Below are positions 1-9,177 of a stretch of 64,000 nucleotides of DNA, in pieces. The notes under the pieces are model-generated. The model did not search any database. It was not told the DNA's origin and saw nothing but the letters and a program-made list of their open reading frames with translations. This DNA is from Nostoc sp. FACHB-892 (lineage in GTDB: Bacteria > Cyanobacteriota > Cyanobacteriia > Cyanobacteriales > Nostocaceae): positions 248,001 through 312,000 of the forward strand of contig NZ_JACJTR010000003.1 in NCBI RefSeq assembly GCF_014698795.1, read 5' to 3'. The position numbers and the translations under genes were made by a program. How positions within the stretch are numbered: position 1 is the first letter of the stretch; each line of letters opens with the position of its first letter.

Positions 1-483
1 CCGCTGTTTGCTAGCAATTAATCGTTCTTCATACAGTCTAAAAGTCTGATGGTCTTGATCATTCAAGCCGTATAAAGCTGGTTCTGTTTGGTAATTGTAT
101 GTATTGCGATCATAAGTCACATCGCTGCTTGGAGAACGAAATCGACTACGTACACTTTCTTCATAATCATTATCAATGAACGCGTCTTCTTTGTACTCAA
201 CTAAACCTTCTACTTGCTGCTTAGTTAATCCCTCAACATAGACACGTCTTGCAGCATAATCGATCCGGGAAAGCCCAATTGGTAGTAATATTTTTTTTCC
301 TAGAAAATCTACGCTTGTATCAATAATTAAATAGCGAAAATGGCCGTCGTCATCAACTAAAACATCGGCCACTGAGCCAACTCTGTCTCCTCCCTCAGTA
401 TAAAGATCCAGGGATTTAAGGTCGTCTCCGCCAAAAGTTTCTCGATAGTTTGGGTCAAAATGTTCAAGTTTATGAAGAGGCAT
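1..483 (-). CDS. PRC-barrel domain protein (3' end outside window)
   Basis: The minus strand is open from an ATG at 481-483 to the window edge, 161 codons, so the C-terminus is missing. It begins MPLHKLEHFDPNYRETFGG and continues with a PRC-barrel-like segment (about residues 20-85) containing GGDRVGSVADVLVDDDGHF and RYLIIDTSVDFLGKKILLP. The end, with the pattern YEERLIASKQR, resembles the linker before the DUF2382 domain in cyanobacterial PRC-barrel/DUF2382 proteins. These are usually stress-induced and of unknown function. The family is clear from sequence; the presence of a DUF2382 domain beyond the edge is inference. Confidence 0.75.
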   Translation of the reverse strand, partial: MPLHKLEHFDPNYRETFGGDDLKSLDLYTEGGDRVGSVADVLVDDDGHFRYLIIDTSVDFLGKKILLPIGLSRIDYAARRVYVEGLTKQQVEGLVEYKEDAFIDNDYEESVRSRFRSPSSDVTYDRNTYNYQTEPALYGLNDQDHQTFRLYEERLIASKQR

Positions 484-935
484 ACGCTGTTTCCAGATTT
501 ATAAGCTTTGTTCGCAATTATAAAAAATATTGTGCTAAATCTCCTCCTGCTGGCGACTGAATTAAATTGAGATATTTTATGGTTTATGGTCTTTATGAGT
601 TAAATACTCAAGTTGAACATTCAAGGTAATCAATAGGAGTATAACTAAAGTTATATAAAACTCTAGCTTATGCTTGGAGAAAGAATTTTTTACTGGAGAT
701 GATCTCGAAGGTTGGTCAGGGGAGGCGGACTTATAGAGCAGTAAAAAGACAGAGAGATTTCAGGCTGCAAAATCTAACCTGTAAGTGTTTCCTTGAAAGA
801 ACTTATTTCTTCCACATTCTTGAATAGTGTTGTTTTAAGAGTAGTGTCTACTTCCAGAAAGTTGATAGTAGAAAGACAAGCTAGATTTGCCCAACTTAAA
901 ACTAAAACAGCGATAGTTTAATAGCTCTAGGAGTG
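484..935. other. Intergenic region without recognisable gene
   Basis: About 450 bases, AT-rich, between two minus-strand genes. The right part is downstream of the caspase-like gene and the left part should carry the promoter of the PRC-barrel gene. I see no ORF, strong hairpin or repeat that I can name. Confidence 0.5.
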
Positions 936-3029
936 TCAAGATACCTGAAAACTAAAGCTAAGACTTGCCCAATTATTTACATCCAAGATATATGAGTCGG
1001 CTGCTGTGCCATTCATCTCAGTTTTGAGGGCGTTAGCGTTATGCAAGTCTTGTAGCAAGGCTTGTGCAACGTCCAAGGGATTTAACAATGGATCAATCGA
1101 CCGTTGTTCGGCTGTGGAATACTTAGCAGTACTTAAGGCGGCCAGAGTTTCGCTAAAGGGGGCAGTACTAAAAATCAGTTGTTGTTCGCACTCAGAAGCT
1201 GGCCCTGAAATCACCCATTGGGAAGCAGCATTAGTTTGGGGTAGGGTAAGGGTTTCACCTGGGGCAATAACGACTTCTTTAAGGAGGGGCTTGGTGTCCG
1301 CAGTGTTTGCTTCTGTGGGGGTTTCCCAAGGGTAGAAGGCGATCGCTGTATGATTATTGTTTAATCCCAGCAAGATTAAATATACTGGGCGATCGCTCTG
1401 GTTTTCCACTCGATATTGCATTCGACTACCGATAGGCACAATCGGAGTAGGGAGTGATTTTTTAATCGAGTTTTCAGTCTTGAAAGTTCGTACTGTTTCG
1501 CGCTCGATGACGACGCGAGGTGAGATGCCACTAATTATTTCTAAGGTTGCCTTGAGAGGCAAGCGGGAAGAACCTTCATTTTCTGTAAGCCGCCATAATT
1601 TGGCTGCATACAGGATTGATAATTTTGGCGCTAACCTTTGTACTATTAATTTTACTGCTTCTCCTACTTCCCCGGTGGTATTGGGAATTAGCTCGCCACC
1701 AAGAGAAAATAGACCATAACTACTGGGAATTTCTTGTAGCTTGGCAAATAGATAATCAGCTGGTTTTTCTCCTGCTATTACGGTAGATATATGGGAAAAT
1801 CCAGCAAAGGCACTTGTAGCGTCTACCCGCTCAATTCTTTCCAATCCCGTATCCAAAGCGATTGTCAAATTAATATTTCGGGGTAAAACCCGGACTGCTT
1901 CTTGGACAAGTTGCCCGATTTGTAGGGGATTTGCACCTTCAATTTTGGAAATTTGCGCTTTTGCTGTTAACCCAGTGCGCGATCGCAATATTAATTGCTC
2001 TGTTGTTGGTAGGGTGAATCTAGAATTTACTCCGTAGTATAGCAGCACTTGTGGAGGCAATCCTGCCAACCACAGATGTACTGTTTTACCGTCTTCTTCA
2101 ATATCACTCACCACACCTTCTGCACCAATGATACTTTCTGGAAGTAGAGTTGTATCTGGATTTTTTTGACTACTTAATAATGCTGGTTGCTGTTTATTTC
2201 CCAATTTGTATAGGGAATTTTCCACATGAGACAGGGCGACTTGAATTGTGGTAGCTGGGGTGAACTCCCACAAATACTGCGTCAACGCATAGGTAAATAA
2301 CCCAGCACTAAAACCAGAAAATAGCCTTTCTCTCGCAGGCTGCTTTGGCTCTGAGGTAGCTGCTAAAACAATTGGAGTGCTGGATAACTTCTGAGTTTTA
2401 AGTTGTTTAAGAAAGTCGAGTTCCTCTGCTGCTAGCTTTGCTACTGACTCCTGAAGGGCGCGAATTTTTAATCCTATTACTGCGCTAGGAGCATAATAGC
2501 TAGTATCTAATACTGCTGTAACTCGGTTTGTGGGGAGCGATCGCAATAATAGCAGTAGAGTTTCTTCTAATATATAGTTAACTATTTGTGAATTTTGACT
2601 CTCATTAAATGTCACCAGAGCGTTTTGCATTTGCTCTGGCGATGTTTCTAATTTGACACGGCTGCCATAACCACTAAAATGGAACACGACCACATCACCA
2701 GGTTTAGCTTGCTTACCCAGGTGATCCAAAAAAGCCGCTTCAATGAATCCCCTGCTAGCTTGTTCCTCAGTTAAAGTTAAAATATCTGACCTTTGAAAGC
2801 CAAAGCGGTGAATCAAAAGTTCTCTTTGTAGTTCTACATCTGTCAGACAACCACTGAGGGCTGAGATTTTTGGGTATTGGTTAATACCTATCAACAATGC
2901 CAATTTCCGCGGGCTGGGTTGTGCCAAAGCTTGATAATAGCGATTTCCCAAAGTCAACCACTCAGCTTCAGTTATCCCCAATACCGCGAGTATTGAGCCA
3001 ATTCTGTGTAAAAACGTGCGCCGTTTCAT
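936..3029 (-). CDS. Caspase-fold pseudo-orthocaspase (YS type) with DUF4384-like C-terminus
   Basis: This is a 697-residue protein of the peptidase C14 (orthocaspase/metacaspase-like) family. It starts MKRRTFLHRIGSILAVLG, a Tat/Sec-like signal or anchor. The caspase p20 fold lies at about residues 41-180 (RKLALLIGINQYP to AVLDTSYYAP). The usual HYSGHG motif reads FHFSGYG, so Tyr121 stands where the catalytic His should be. The usual DSCHSG motif reads DTSYYA, so Ser177 stands where the catalytic Cys should be. Both dyad residues are therefore replaced, the known YS class of cyanobacterial pseudo-orthocaspases. The C-terminal region (about 540-640, RMQYRVENQSDRPVYLILLG) resembles DUF4384, an accessory domain often joined to caspases. 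A role in binding or regulation rather than proteolysis is inferred. It is a single gene, ending about 450 bases from its neighbour. Confidence 0.85.
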   Translation of the reverse strand: MKRRTFLHRIGSILAVLGITEAEWLTLGNRYYQALAQPSPRKLALLIGINQYPKISALSGCLTDVELQRELLIHRFGFQRSDILTLTEEQASRGFIEAAFLDHLGKQAKPGDVVVFHFSGYGSRVKLETSPEQMQNALVTFNESQNSQIVNYILEETLLLLLRSLPTNRVTAVLDTSYYAPSAVIGLKIRALQESVAKLAAEELDFLKQLKTQKLSSTPIVLAATSEPKQPARERLFSGFSAGLFTYALTQYLWEFTPATTIQVALSHVENSLYKLGNKQQPALLSSQKNPDTTLLPESIIGAEGVVSDIEEDGKTVHLWLAGLPPQVLLYYGVNSRFTLPTTEQLILRSRTGLTAKAQISKIEGANPLQIGQLVQEAVRVLPRNINLTIALDTGLERIERVDATSAFAGFSHISTVIAGEKPADYLFAKLQEIPSSYGLFSLGGELIPNTTGEVGEAVKLIVQRLAPKLSILYAAKLWRLTENEGSSRLPLKATLEIISGISPRVVIERETVRTFKTENSIKKSLPTPIVPIGSRMQYRVENQSDRPVYLILLGLNNNHTAIAFYPWETPTEANTADTKPLLKEVVIAPGETLTLPQTNAASQWVISGPASECEQQLIFSTAPFSETLAALSTAKYSTAEQRSIDPLLNPLDVAQALLQDLHNANALKTEMNGTAADSYILDVNNWASLSFSFQVS

Positions 3030-3167
3030 AATTAGCTATCAGCCCTCAGCTATCAGTTAGCAGCTTACAGGGCTGAACTCTGTATTGTAAAGTTACAGTC
3101 GATACTGTTTGTTGTTCAAAATCTGGAGATAAGGAAGATGAGGTAACAGAGTGAGAAACCATAATTA

Positions 3168-3202
3168 ATGCCCCATGCCCTATACCCCATGCCCAATGCC
3201 CT
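3168..3202. repeat. Five degenerate heptamers (atgccc-N) running into the sat stop codon
   Basis: Five consecutive 7-mers read atgcccc, atgccct, atacccc, atgccca, atgccct. The last overlaps the stop codon of the sulfate adenylyltransferase gene (3201-3203). Heptameric tandem repeats (STRR type) are known from heterocystous cyanobacteria. Confidence 0.7.
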
Positions 3203-4379
3203 AAACAGATACTTCTATCCGCATTGCCCGCGCCAACTCTGCCGCTACTTCAGGACGAGAAAATTCTGGTGGAGGTAGTTCACCACGTCGCAGCATTTCT
3301 CGGACTTTTGTCCCCGATAAATGAATGCGTTCCTCTGGCCTGCTGGGACTGGTTTTAGATGTTGCCATCTGCTTAGTGCGCGTGCAGTAGAAAGCGTGTT
3401 CAAATTTCATCGGCACAATACCTAATTCACCTGGGGCAAATTCATCAAAGATGTATTGAGCATCGTAAGTACCGTAATAGTCACCAACGCCAGCGTGATC
3501 CCGTCCTACGATAAAGTGAGTACAGCCGTAGTTTTTGCGGACTAAAGCGTGGAATATTGCCTCACGAGGCCCAGCATAGCGCATTGCTGCTGGATTAATT
3601 GCCAAAGTTACCCGATCTAAGGGGTAATAGTGTTCTAGCAAAATTTCATAGCAGCGCATCCGCACATCGGCGGCAATATCATCTTCTTTTGTCGCTCCCA
3701 CTAATGGGTGCAAAAATAGACCATCAACAGTTTCTAAAGCGCACTTTTGAATATATTCATGGGCGCGGTGAATGGGGTTGCGAGTTTGAAAGCCAACGAT
3801 GGTTTTCCAACCCTTGTCTTTGAATAGTTGCCGTGAGACAGCTGGATCGATTTGATAAGTGGGAAACTGGGGATGAGGTTCGCGCTGCAATAGCCAAATA
3901 TCACCCGCCAGATGTACAGTACCTTGGTTATAGAGTACTTGTACGCCTGGATGTTTGACATCATCAGTGCGGTAGACATTAATGGCTTCGCGGGTTTTGT
4001 CGTAGTGATATTTTTGCGTGAGTTGCAAAACCCCAATAAATTCACCTCTGGAGTTATCCAGACGGATGAAGCCGCCTTCTTTTAAGGGGGAAGCTACTTC
4101 TTCGCTTACCGATAGTGTAATCGGTATTGACCACACAAGACCGTTAGCTAGTCGCATTTCTGTAACAGTGCGATCGTAGTCTTCCTGGTTCATAAAACCC
4201 GTGAGTGGACTAAAAGCACCGATCGCAATCATTTCTAGATCAGAAACGGCGCGATCGTCAAGTTGCACCTGCGGCAAAAAGTCAGCTTTTGAGAGAAACT
4301 CTGCTCTTTGTTCTGGTGTGGCGATACGGTTAACCAATTGTCCACCGTGGGGGGCTATGGCATCTGGATTTTGACTCAA
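3201..4379 (-). CDS. sat: Sulfate adenylyltransferase (ATP sulfurylase)
   Basis: The 392-residue product matches single-domain bacterial/cyanobacterial ATP sulfurylase in length and motifs. It makes adenosine 5'-phosphosulfate from ATP and sulfate, the first step of assimilatory sulfate reduction in the cytoplasm. Visible signatures are [15 protein letters not shown], the HXXH-type nucleotide-binding motif, and [15 protein letters not shown]; the C-terminus has ISL-type [17 protein letters not shown]. The ATG at 4377-4379 gives the usual N-terminus ([10 protein letters not shown]). No other sulfur-assimilation gene is adjacent, so it appears monocistronic. Confidence 0.95.
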   Translation of the reverse strand: MSQNPDAIAPHGGQLVNRIATPEQRAEFLSKADFLPQVQLDDRAVSDLEMIAIGAFSPLTGFMNQEDYDRTVTEMRLANGLVWSIPITLSVSEEVASPLKEGGFIRLDNSRGEFIGVLQLTQKYHYDKTREAINVYRTDDVKHPGVQVLYNQGTVHLAGDIWLLQREPHPQFPTYQIDPAVSRQLFKDKGWKTIVGFQTRNPIHRAHEYIQKCALETVDGLFLHPLVGATKEDDIAADVRMRCYEILLEHYYPLDRVTLAINPAAMRYAGPREAIFHALVRKNYGCTHFIVGRDHAGVGDYYGTYDAQYIFDEFAPGELGIVPMKFEHAFYCTRTKQMATSKTSPSRPEERIHLSGTKVREMLRRGELPPPEFSRPEVAAELARAMRIEVSV

Positions 4380-4572
4380 TGTAATCCCCTCTCTGCTTTT
4401 AATGTTATTGTTTCAGATTATGTACTAACTTATCAAATGCTGGTACGTAGAGAAAAAAAAGAGTTTAGATATGGAGGAAAATTTTTGCAACTAGCGTGTA
4501 AGCGATCTGATTAGGTTACGCTAAAGCTAATCTAGCCTCAATCAGAATAGTTCCTTTATAAGGAAAATGCTT

Positions 4573-5217
4573 ATGACTGCTGTATCCCCCATTGTTAAAC
4601 CTGTTAGTCAAATGCGGCTAACACCTGGTAGTACAGTGAATATCCAGGATATCAGTTGGGAGGAATTTGAGTCTATTTTGCAAGAACTGGGGGAAAAGCG
4701 ATCGCTACGAGTTGCTTACAGCAAGTCTACGTTAGAAATTATGGTTCCTCTACCCGAACACGAAAAATCAAAGGACTTAATTTCGGATATTGTAAAAAGC
4801 TTGCTGAAGATCGCAGGAAAAAGTTATGAACCTTTTGGCTCAACCACCTTCAAGCGGGAAAATATAGCAGGGGTAGAACCAGATGCTTGCTTCTACATTC
4901 AGAATTACCAAAGAATGATTGGTCGTCGCAAGCTGGAACCAAACGATCCGCCTCCCGATTTGGCAATTGAAACAGATGTGACATCAAAAACAACTCTTGA
5001 TGCTTACGAAGCGATCGCTGTTCCAGAACTATGGATTTACGATAGTAAAAAGCTGAGGATTTATTTACTCAAGGATGGACATTACATCGAATCTGAACAC
5101 AGTTCTAACTTTCCAAATATCCCTCTAACTCAAATTATTGCCGCTACAGTTGAACGAGCTTGGCAAGTAGGAACTGTACAAGCTTTAAAAGAGTTTGAAG
5201 GGGCATTAGATAGATAA
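4573..5217 (+). CDS. Uma2 family endonuclease (DUF820)
   Basis: The product has about 214 residues of the Uma2/DUF820 family, with a PD-(D/E)XK-like restriction fold. These proteins are greatly expanded in cyanobacteria and of unknown target. Family landmarks are EVEPDACFYI-type AGVEPDACFYIQNYQ, PPDLAIETDVTSKT and IAVPELWIYD. Two ATGs occur at 4567 and 4573. The AAGGA at 4560-4564 is too close to the first but about 8 bases from the second, so 4573 (MTAVSPIVK) is preferred. A 64-bp piece of this gene (5011-5074) recurs at 5951-6014, beyond the ParDE pair. Confidence 0.88.
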   Translation: MTAVSPIVKPVSQMRLTPGSTVNIQDISWEEFESILQELGEKRSLRVAYSKSTLEIMVPLPEHEKSKDLISDIVKSLLKIAGKSYEPFGSTTFKRENIAGVEPDACFYIQNYQRMIGRRKLEPNDPPPDLAIETDVTSKTTLDAYEAIAVPELWIYDSKKLRIYLLKDGHYIESEHSSNFPNIPLTQIIAATVERAWQVGTVQALKEFEGALDR

Positions 5218-5354
5218 AAGTAGTTTTTGATAGAGAGTACGTAGCTCCAACCCTTCGCAGCTATAGCTTTTGCTTATTGAGCCTAGTATGGCAATAAATG
5301 GCATAAATTGCCATAAAATAATATTATGAAGAAAAAATTAGGAAAGTTGTGCCA

Positions 5355-5624
5355 GTGAAAAGTATAAATATATCTCTTCCTGATGCGATGCGGACTTATA
5401 TAGAAGAGAAAGTGGCAACTGGTGGTTACAGCAGTGTCAGTGAATATTTTCGTGAGTTAGTGCGCCAAGACCAAAAGCGTCAAGCGGCTGAACGTTTGGA
5501 AGCGATGCTTTTAGAAGGTCTAAATTCTGGGAATGCAACTGAGATGACTCCTGACGATTGGGAAGACATTCGTCAAGCCGTGCGCGAAAGAATCGCCAAG
5601 CATAAAGGATCAAACCAAGGTTGA
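5355..5624 (+). CDS. parD: ParD family antitoxin
   Basis: A ribbon-helix-helix antitoxin of about 89 residues: KSINISLPDAMRTYIEEKV is the RHH DNA-binding part, and GYSSVSEYFRELVRQDQKR is the conserved ParD centre. It should neutralise the ParE toxin encoded next and autoregulate the operon. GTG codons at 5349 and 5355 are both possible starts. The purine stretch ggaaag at 5341-5346 leaves 8 bases before 5355 and only 2 before 5349, so 5355 is preferred. The TGA stop (5622-5624) overlaps the old parE ATG (5624-5626) in a TGATG arrangement, the usual translational coupling. Confidence 0.85.
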   Translation: MKSINISLPDAMRTYIEEKVATGGYSSVSEYFRELVRQDQKRQAAERLEAMLLEGLNSGNATEMTPDDWEDIRQAVRERIAKHKGSNQG

Positions 5625-5913
5625 TGAGCGAGGTAAGCAAACGACAGATAATTTGGAAGCTTCAGATAGGTTTCTTACAGCAGCAGAAACAACTTTCAAA
5701 CAACTGGGTAAAATGCCAGGAATGGGAAAATCTTGTCAATTCTCTCATCCCAAATTAGCTGGTATTCGACAGCAAGCAATAAAAGGATTTAAAAAGTATC
5801 TTATTTTTTATCTTCCTTCGGATTCAGGTGTAGAGATTCTTAGAGTCATTTATGGCGGACGAGAGATCGGAGCAATCTTGGATGAAGATTTAGGAGAGAA
5901 TGACTTGGAATAA
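5624..5913 (+). pseudogene. parE: ParE/RelE-type toxin, N-terminal deletion with frameshift
   Basis: From ATG 5624 the reading frame gives MSEVSKR, a normal-looking ParE beginning, and then leaves frame. The rest of ParE is found in another frame from about 5647: DNLEASDRFLTAAETTFKQL, KMPGMGKSCQFSHPKLAGI, and an end at 5913. Intact ParE proteins have about 20 more residues (the first helix) between these pieces. I infer an out-of-frame deletion near 5645 that removed the first helix. A TTG at 5653 could still start an 86-residue fragment, but this would lack the N-terminal helix. The toxin is probably inactive while the antitoxin remains. Confidence 0.65.
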
Positions 5914-5950
5914 TAATTACGAGTATTTTAAGGTATCACTTCTAGGATAA

Positions 5951-6014
5951 GCGATCGCAGTTCCAGAACTATGGATTTACGATAGTAAAAAGCTGAGGAT
6001 TTATTTACTCAAGG
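5951..6014 (+). repeat. 64-bp duplicated fragment of the Uma2 gene
   Basis: The stretch is identical to 5011-5074 inside the Uma2 gene except for one base (gcgatcgcag versus gcgatcgctg). It encodes the IAVPELWIYD region with no flanking gene. It is a dead gene fragment left by duplication or recombination at the HIP1 site. The remainder of 5914-6179 shows nothing else recognisable. Confidence 0.85.
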
Positions 6015-6179
6015 TTCATTCCTTTTACAATATACAACTGAACTAAGTGATTGGCTTTTCTTCTGGAATTATTATCCAATTTAAACATAAAAATACCCCT
6101 CCAAAACTCAGGGCAGCTTTTGCATATCTGAAGTTAAAAGGAGAGGCAGTTTTGGTTTTTACCAAAATGGTGGTGAGAT

Positions 6180-7235
6180 TCAACTAAACTGCTCAATTAT
6201 TCCGCCACCTAACACTTTTTCCCCGTCGTACCACACCGCCGCTTGTCCGGGGGTGATGCTGAATTGGGGTTCATCAAACACCAAACGCACACGGGAATTT
6301 TCCAACGGAATCACTGTCACTGGTGTAGGCGTTGAACGATAGCGAATTTGCACTTCGGCATGAATTGGGGTAGATGGTTCAGCAATGGAAACCCAATTTA
6401 CCCGATTTACAGTGCATTCTGGCTGAGTTACCTTAGTGCGATCGCCTACTACTACTTTATTATTTTCCGCATCTAATTCAATCACATACAGAGGTTCAGC
6501 AGCAGCAATCCCTAAGCCTTTGCGCTGGCCAATCGTGTAGTGATGGACACCATCATGTTGTCCCAAAACTTTGCCTGATACATCTACAATATCGCCTGTT
6601 TTGGGAGCTAAATATTTATCCAAAAATGCCCGCATGGAACCGTTACTTTCGACTAAGCATAAGTCTTGACTTTCTGGCTTGTCAGCAGTTTTCAGTCCGT
6701 ATTCAGTAGCAATGCGGCGCGTGTCAGTTTTTTCTAGTTCGCCCAGAGGAAATATAGTTGCTGCAAGTAAATCTTGAGACAAATCATAGAGGAAGTATGA
6801 TTGGTCTTTGTTGCGGTCAACAGCCCTTAATAATTGGTAACGTCCAGTTGCTTCGTCATAGCTAATTCGGGCATAATGACCGGTGGCGATGCGATCGCAC
6901 CCCAATTGTTCATGGGCATACTGCACCATTGGCCCAAACTTCACCGTTTTATTACACTGAGAGCAAGGCAAAGGCGTGATCCCAGCACTGTAACCAGTCA
7001 CCAGGTAATCGACAATATGCGTTTGAAAGACATCTCGAATATCCACAACCTCATGGGGAACGCCCAATTGTTCACACAGATCAGCCGCGTCGATCATACC
7101 TTCAGAACAACATTGACCTTTGCCTTTCATTAGCCAAAGAGTCAAACCAATCACTTCATAGCCCTGATGGTGCAGGATAGCTGCGGCGGTGGAACTGTCA
7201 ACGCCACCAGAAAGACCAACGACGACTTTTTTCAT
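6180..7235 (-). CDS. mnmA: tRNA-specific 2-thiouridylase MnmA
   Basis: This 351-residue enzyme makes 2-thiouridine at the wobble position (U34) of Lys, Glu and Gln tRNAs. The PP-loop is [14 protein letters not shown] at residues 5-18. The catalytic cysteine is in [11 protein letters not shown] (Cys94) and the sulfur-transfer partner in [10 protein letters not shown] (Cys193). GQRKGLGI and a C-terminal beta-barrel ending in [19 protein letters not shown] are also typical. Length and start ([11 protein letters not shown]) fit the family. It is monocistronic. Confidence 0.95.
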   Translation of the reverse strand: MKKVVVGLSGGVDSSTAAAILHHQGYEVIGLTLWLMKGKGQCCSEGMIDAADLCEQLGVPHEVVDIRDVFQTHIVDYLVTGYSAGITPLPCSQCNKTVKFGPMVQYAHEQLGCDRIATGHYARISYDEATGRYQLLRAVDRNKDQSYFLYDLSQDLLAATIFPLGELEKTDTRRIATEYGLKTADKPESQDLCLVESNGSMRAFLDKYLAPKTGDIVDVSGKVLGQHDGVHHYTIGQRKGLGIAAAEPLYVIELDAENNKVVVGDRTKVTQPECTVNRVNWVSIAEPSTPIHAEVQIRYRSTPTPVTVIPLENSRVRLVFDEPQFSITPGQAAVWYDGEKVLGGGIIEQFS

Positions 7236-7406
7236 ACAAAGTACGACACGATAGCTGCGTGGTTGTTCAATTGTAGCACATACTCTTCAAAGCCTTACTA
7301 CTAAAGCATTTCGGTTTTTGAGTAAGCAAATATAAATTGCTCTTAACTCCGTCATTACTGAGAATAACTGGGTAGGCATTCTCTGGGAAAGGTTGCGCGT
7401 CCTTTC

Positions 7407-7572
7407 GTGTCGGATATTCCAATATTCCAAAAATTTAATAGCTTTTCCTCCGCAGCTTTAAAGAATGGGCGCAGTCGTGCTTATCTTGGTGTCCATTTCC
7501 AATGGAATGCAGATACAGCTTATGTGTATGGTACAAAATTGGCAGACTTTGTGTTTGAAAGCTTACTGGTTA
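7407..7572 (+). pseudogene. C-terminal remnant of a vanadium haloperoxidase/PAP2-type gene
   Basis: One frame reads FNSFSSAALKNGRSRAYLG, VHFQWNADTAYVYGTKLAD and FVFE. This closely resembles the C-terminal active-site region of vanadium-dependent haloperoxidases of the PAP2 superfamily, where a His in the segment RxYLGVHW binds vanadate or phosphate. Nothing matching the several hundred upstream residues is present, and the frame runs into a repeat. I therefore call it a gene fragment. The GTG at 7407 is only the first available start. The rest of 7236-7755 shows no other gene. Confidence 0.55.
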
Positions 7573-7584
7573 ATATTTTCCTCG

Positions 7585-7605
7585 TTCCCATGCTCTGCAT
7601 GGGAA
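7585..7605. repeat. Perfect 9-bp inverted repeat (hairpin)
   Basis: TTCCCATGC, three loop bases TCT, then GCATGGGAA. It lies in a stretch beginning ctcgttccc, a dispersed repeat type common in Nostoc genomes, directly after the haloperoxidase fragment. Confidence 0.75.
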
Positions 7606-7755
7606 TGCATTTATATAAGAATAGTTGCAGATGTATTTTTTGTCATGTAGATGAGCTAACTTCACGTTAACGCTATATTGTAGTTGCTACAACGGTGAAC
7701 TAATTAGTTCTTGATGGAAATTGCCTAAAAATACTTTGACTACTTTCTAACTACT

Positions 7756-8649
7756 ATGTCGAGAGGAATACCAAGTCAATTTATCCCAATTGAGATGCTG
7801 CGCCGAAGTTCTGAGGGTTGGAAGCCTACTATCAGACTTCTCTCTTTATTGGTGGGAGGATGGTTCGTGCTGATTCCCAACTCTACTCCAGCACAAGCAC
7901 AAATTTACAATAGCAAGGTGCTATTGGCTCAACAAGCAGGTGAAACTTTACCGCCACTGCCAATAATTCGCTTTGGTCAACAGCCATCACCGCAGTTACA
8001 ACCAGCTGACGAAAGTCAATTTGAGCAGAATTTTCAGCCCTCTCAACCATTACAAAACAATCAATTTGAGCCGAATTTTCAGCCTTCTCAACCTTCACAG
8101 TTTAGTCAATATAACCAAAACTTTGAGCGCTACTTAGTTTACGTAGATGGTAGTGATTTCGAGACGCTACAAGCAATCCGTCAAATTGAACCTACTGCTT
8201 ACATTCGCCAGTATCAGGGACGGAGTGTAATTCAGTCAGGCGTTTTTAACAGGGTATCTAACGCCCAACAACGGGTAAATGAGTTACAGTCACGAGGAAT
8301 ATATAGCGCCCGGATTATCAGTTTTGCGAACGGACAAGAGATAGATGTAGGTAATAGAGGCTTTGTAGGCGATCGCAATAATATAAGTGCTACTAGGCCT
8401 GTTTCGAGGTATTATGTCATCATTCCGACCACTCTAGAACAATTATCTGCGATCGCATCACAAGTTAGGCAGAATCTGGGTCAATTTAGTCAAGATTTAG
8501 GACGATCTGGCGCAGTCCTAGAAAGGACGCAACCACGAGGGCCACACGTAGCCATAGGGCCGTTCTCTGATCGATTCCCAGCCCAGGAATGGAATAAATA
8601 TCTGCGAAATATAGGATACCGGAATGCCAGGGTTTACTACGGTAAGTAA
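7756..8649 (+). CDS. Secreted protein with Q/N-rich linker and SPOR-like C-terminus
   Basis: The product has 297 residues. Residues 25-50 form a signal sequence (LLSLLVGGWFVLIPNSTPAQAQ is split here by its AxA cleavage site). Residues 75-125 are rich in Q, N, P and F, with a repeated FEQNFQPSQP / FEPNFQPSQP unit. The second half (YLVYVDGSDFETLQAIRQI and VNELQSRGIYSARII) looks like two SPOR-type peptidoglycan-binding modules, ending in GPFSDRFPAQEWNKYLR. A periplasmic or outer-wall location is inferred. The specific function is unknown. Another ATG at 7795 is possible. No operon partner is seen. Confidence 0.65.
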   Translation: MSRGIPSQFIPIEMLRRSSEGWKPTIRLLSLLVGGWFVLIPNSTPAQAQIYNSKVLLAQQAGETLPPLPIIRFGQQPSPQLQPADESQFEQNFQPSQPLQNNQFEPNFQPSQPSQFSQYNQNFERYLVYVDGSDFETLQAIRQIEPTAYIRQYQGRSVIQSGVFNRVSNAQQRVNELQSRGIYSARIISFANGQEIDVGNRGFVGDRNNISATRPVSRYYVIIPTTLEQLSAIASQVRQNLGQFSQDLGRSGAVLERTQPRGPHVAIGPFSDRFPAQEWNKYLRNIGYRNARVYYGK

Positions 8650-8837
8650 ATAAGTTAGAAACCATTTAATTTTAGATTTTGAGTCGCAGCTTTGGTGTGC
8701 TTCCAACGCAACTTAAATTTTGGATTGAAGGAAAAATCTCAAATTACAAATTCCTTTCCCAGAGCGATTACATGAAGATAGGGGGTTAATCTAAAACCTA
8801 AAATCCAAAATTGAATAACTCCTTACTCCCAAGATTG

Positions 8838-9077
8838 TTAACGCAGGGATTCAATAATGACTACTGTTGTAATTAAACACAACAAGATGATTCCCAGTGG
8901 AAGCAAAAGCTGTTGTAAAAGGTACACCAGTATGGGTATAATGTGTAAAATGCCTAAACCACTGGATAGAACGTAGGCGATCGCAATGCCAAACAGTAGC
9001 AGTAAGAAATATTTCAAAGATTTAGAAGCAAAGCGAAATAAAAGCGTATCTTGATTTGTTTCCATAATTTTACTCAC
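8838..9077 (-). CDS. Small membrane protein, unknown
   Basis: A 79-residue product, mostly hydrophobic. Two membrane segments can be seen (about residues 21-40, YFLLLLFGIAIAYVLSSGL, and 47-75, IIPILVYLLQQLLLPLGIIL). The first start is GTG at 9077; the in-frame ATG at 9065 (METNQDTLLF) is equally possible. I do not recognise the family. The next gene on the same strand is also a small membrane protein. Confidence 0.5.
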   Translation of the reverse strand: MSKIMETNQDTLLFRFASKSLKYFLLLLFGIAIAYVLSSGLGILHIIPILVYLLQQLLLPLGIILLCLITTVVIIESLR

Positions 9078-9177
9078 GAAAATAACTAGCTTTTAGCAGT
9101 GGATATTCTTTTCGATTTCCCATTTACCTTTTAAAAAAGGAGATTATGGGAAATCTCGCCCAGCCTGAAGATTAGTC

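Noticed and set aside
1006..1719. Plus-strand ORFs inside the caspase-like gene
   Set aside because: They are antisense to a well-supported coding region and show no domain.
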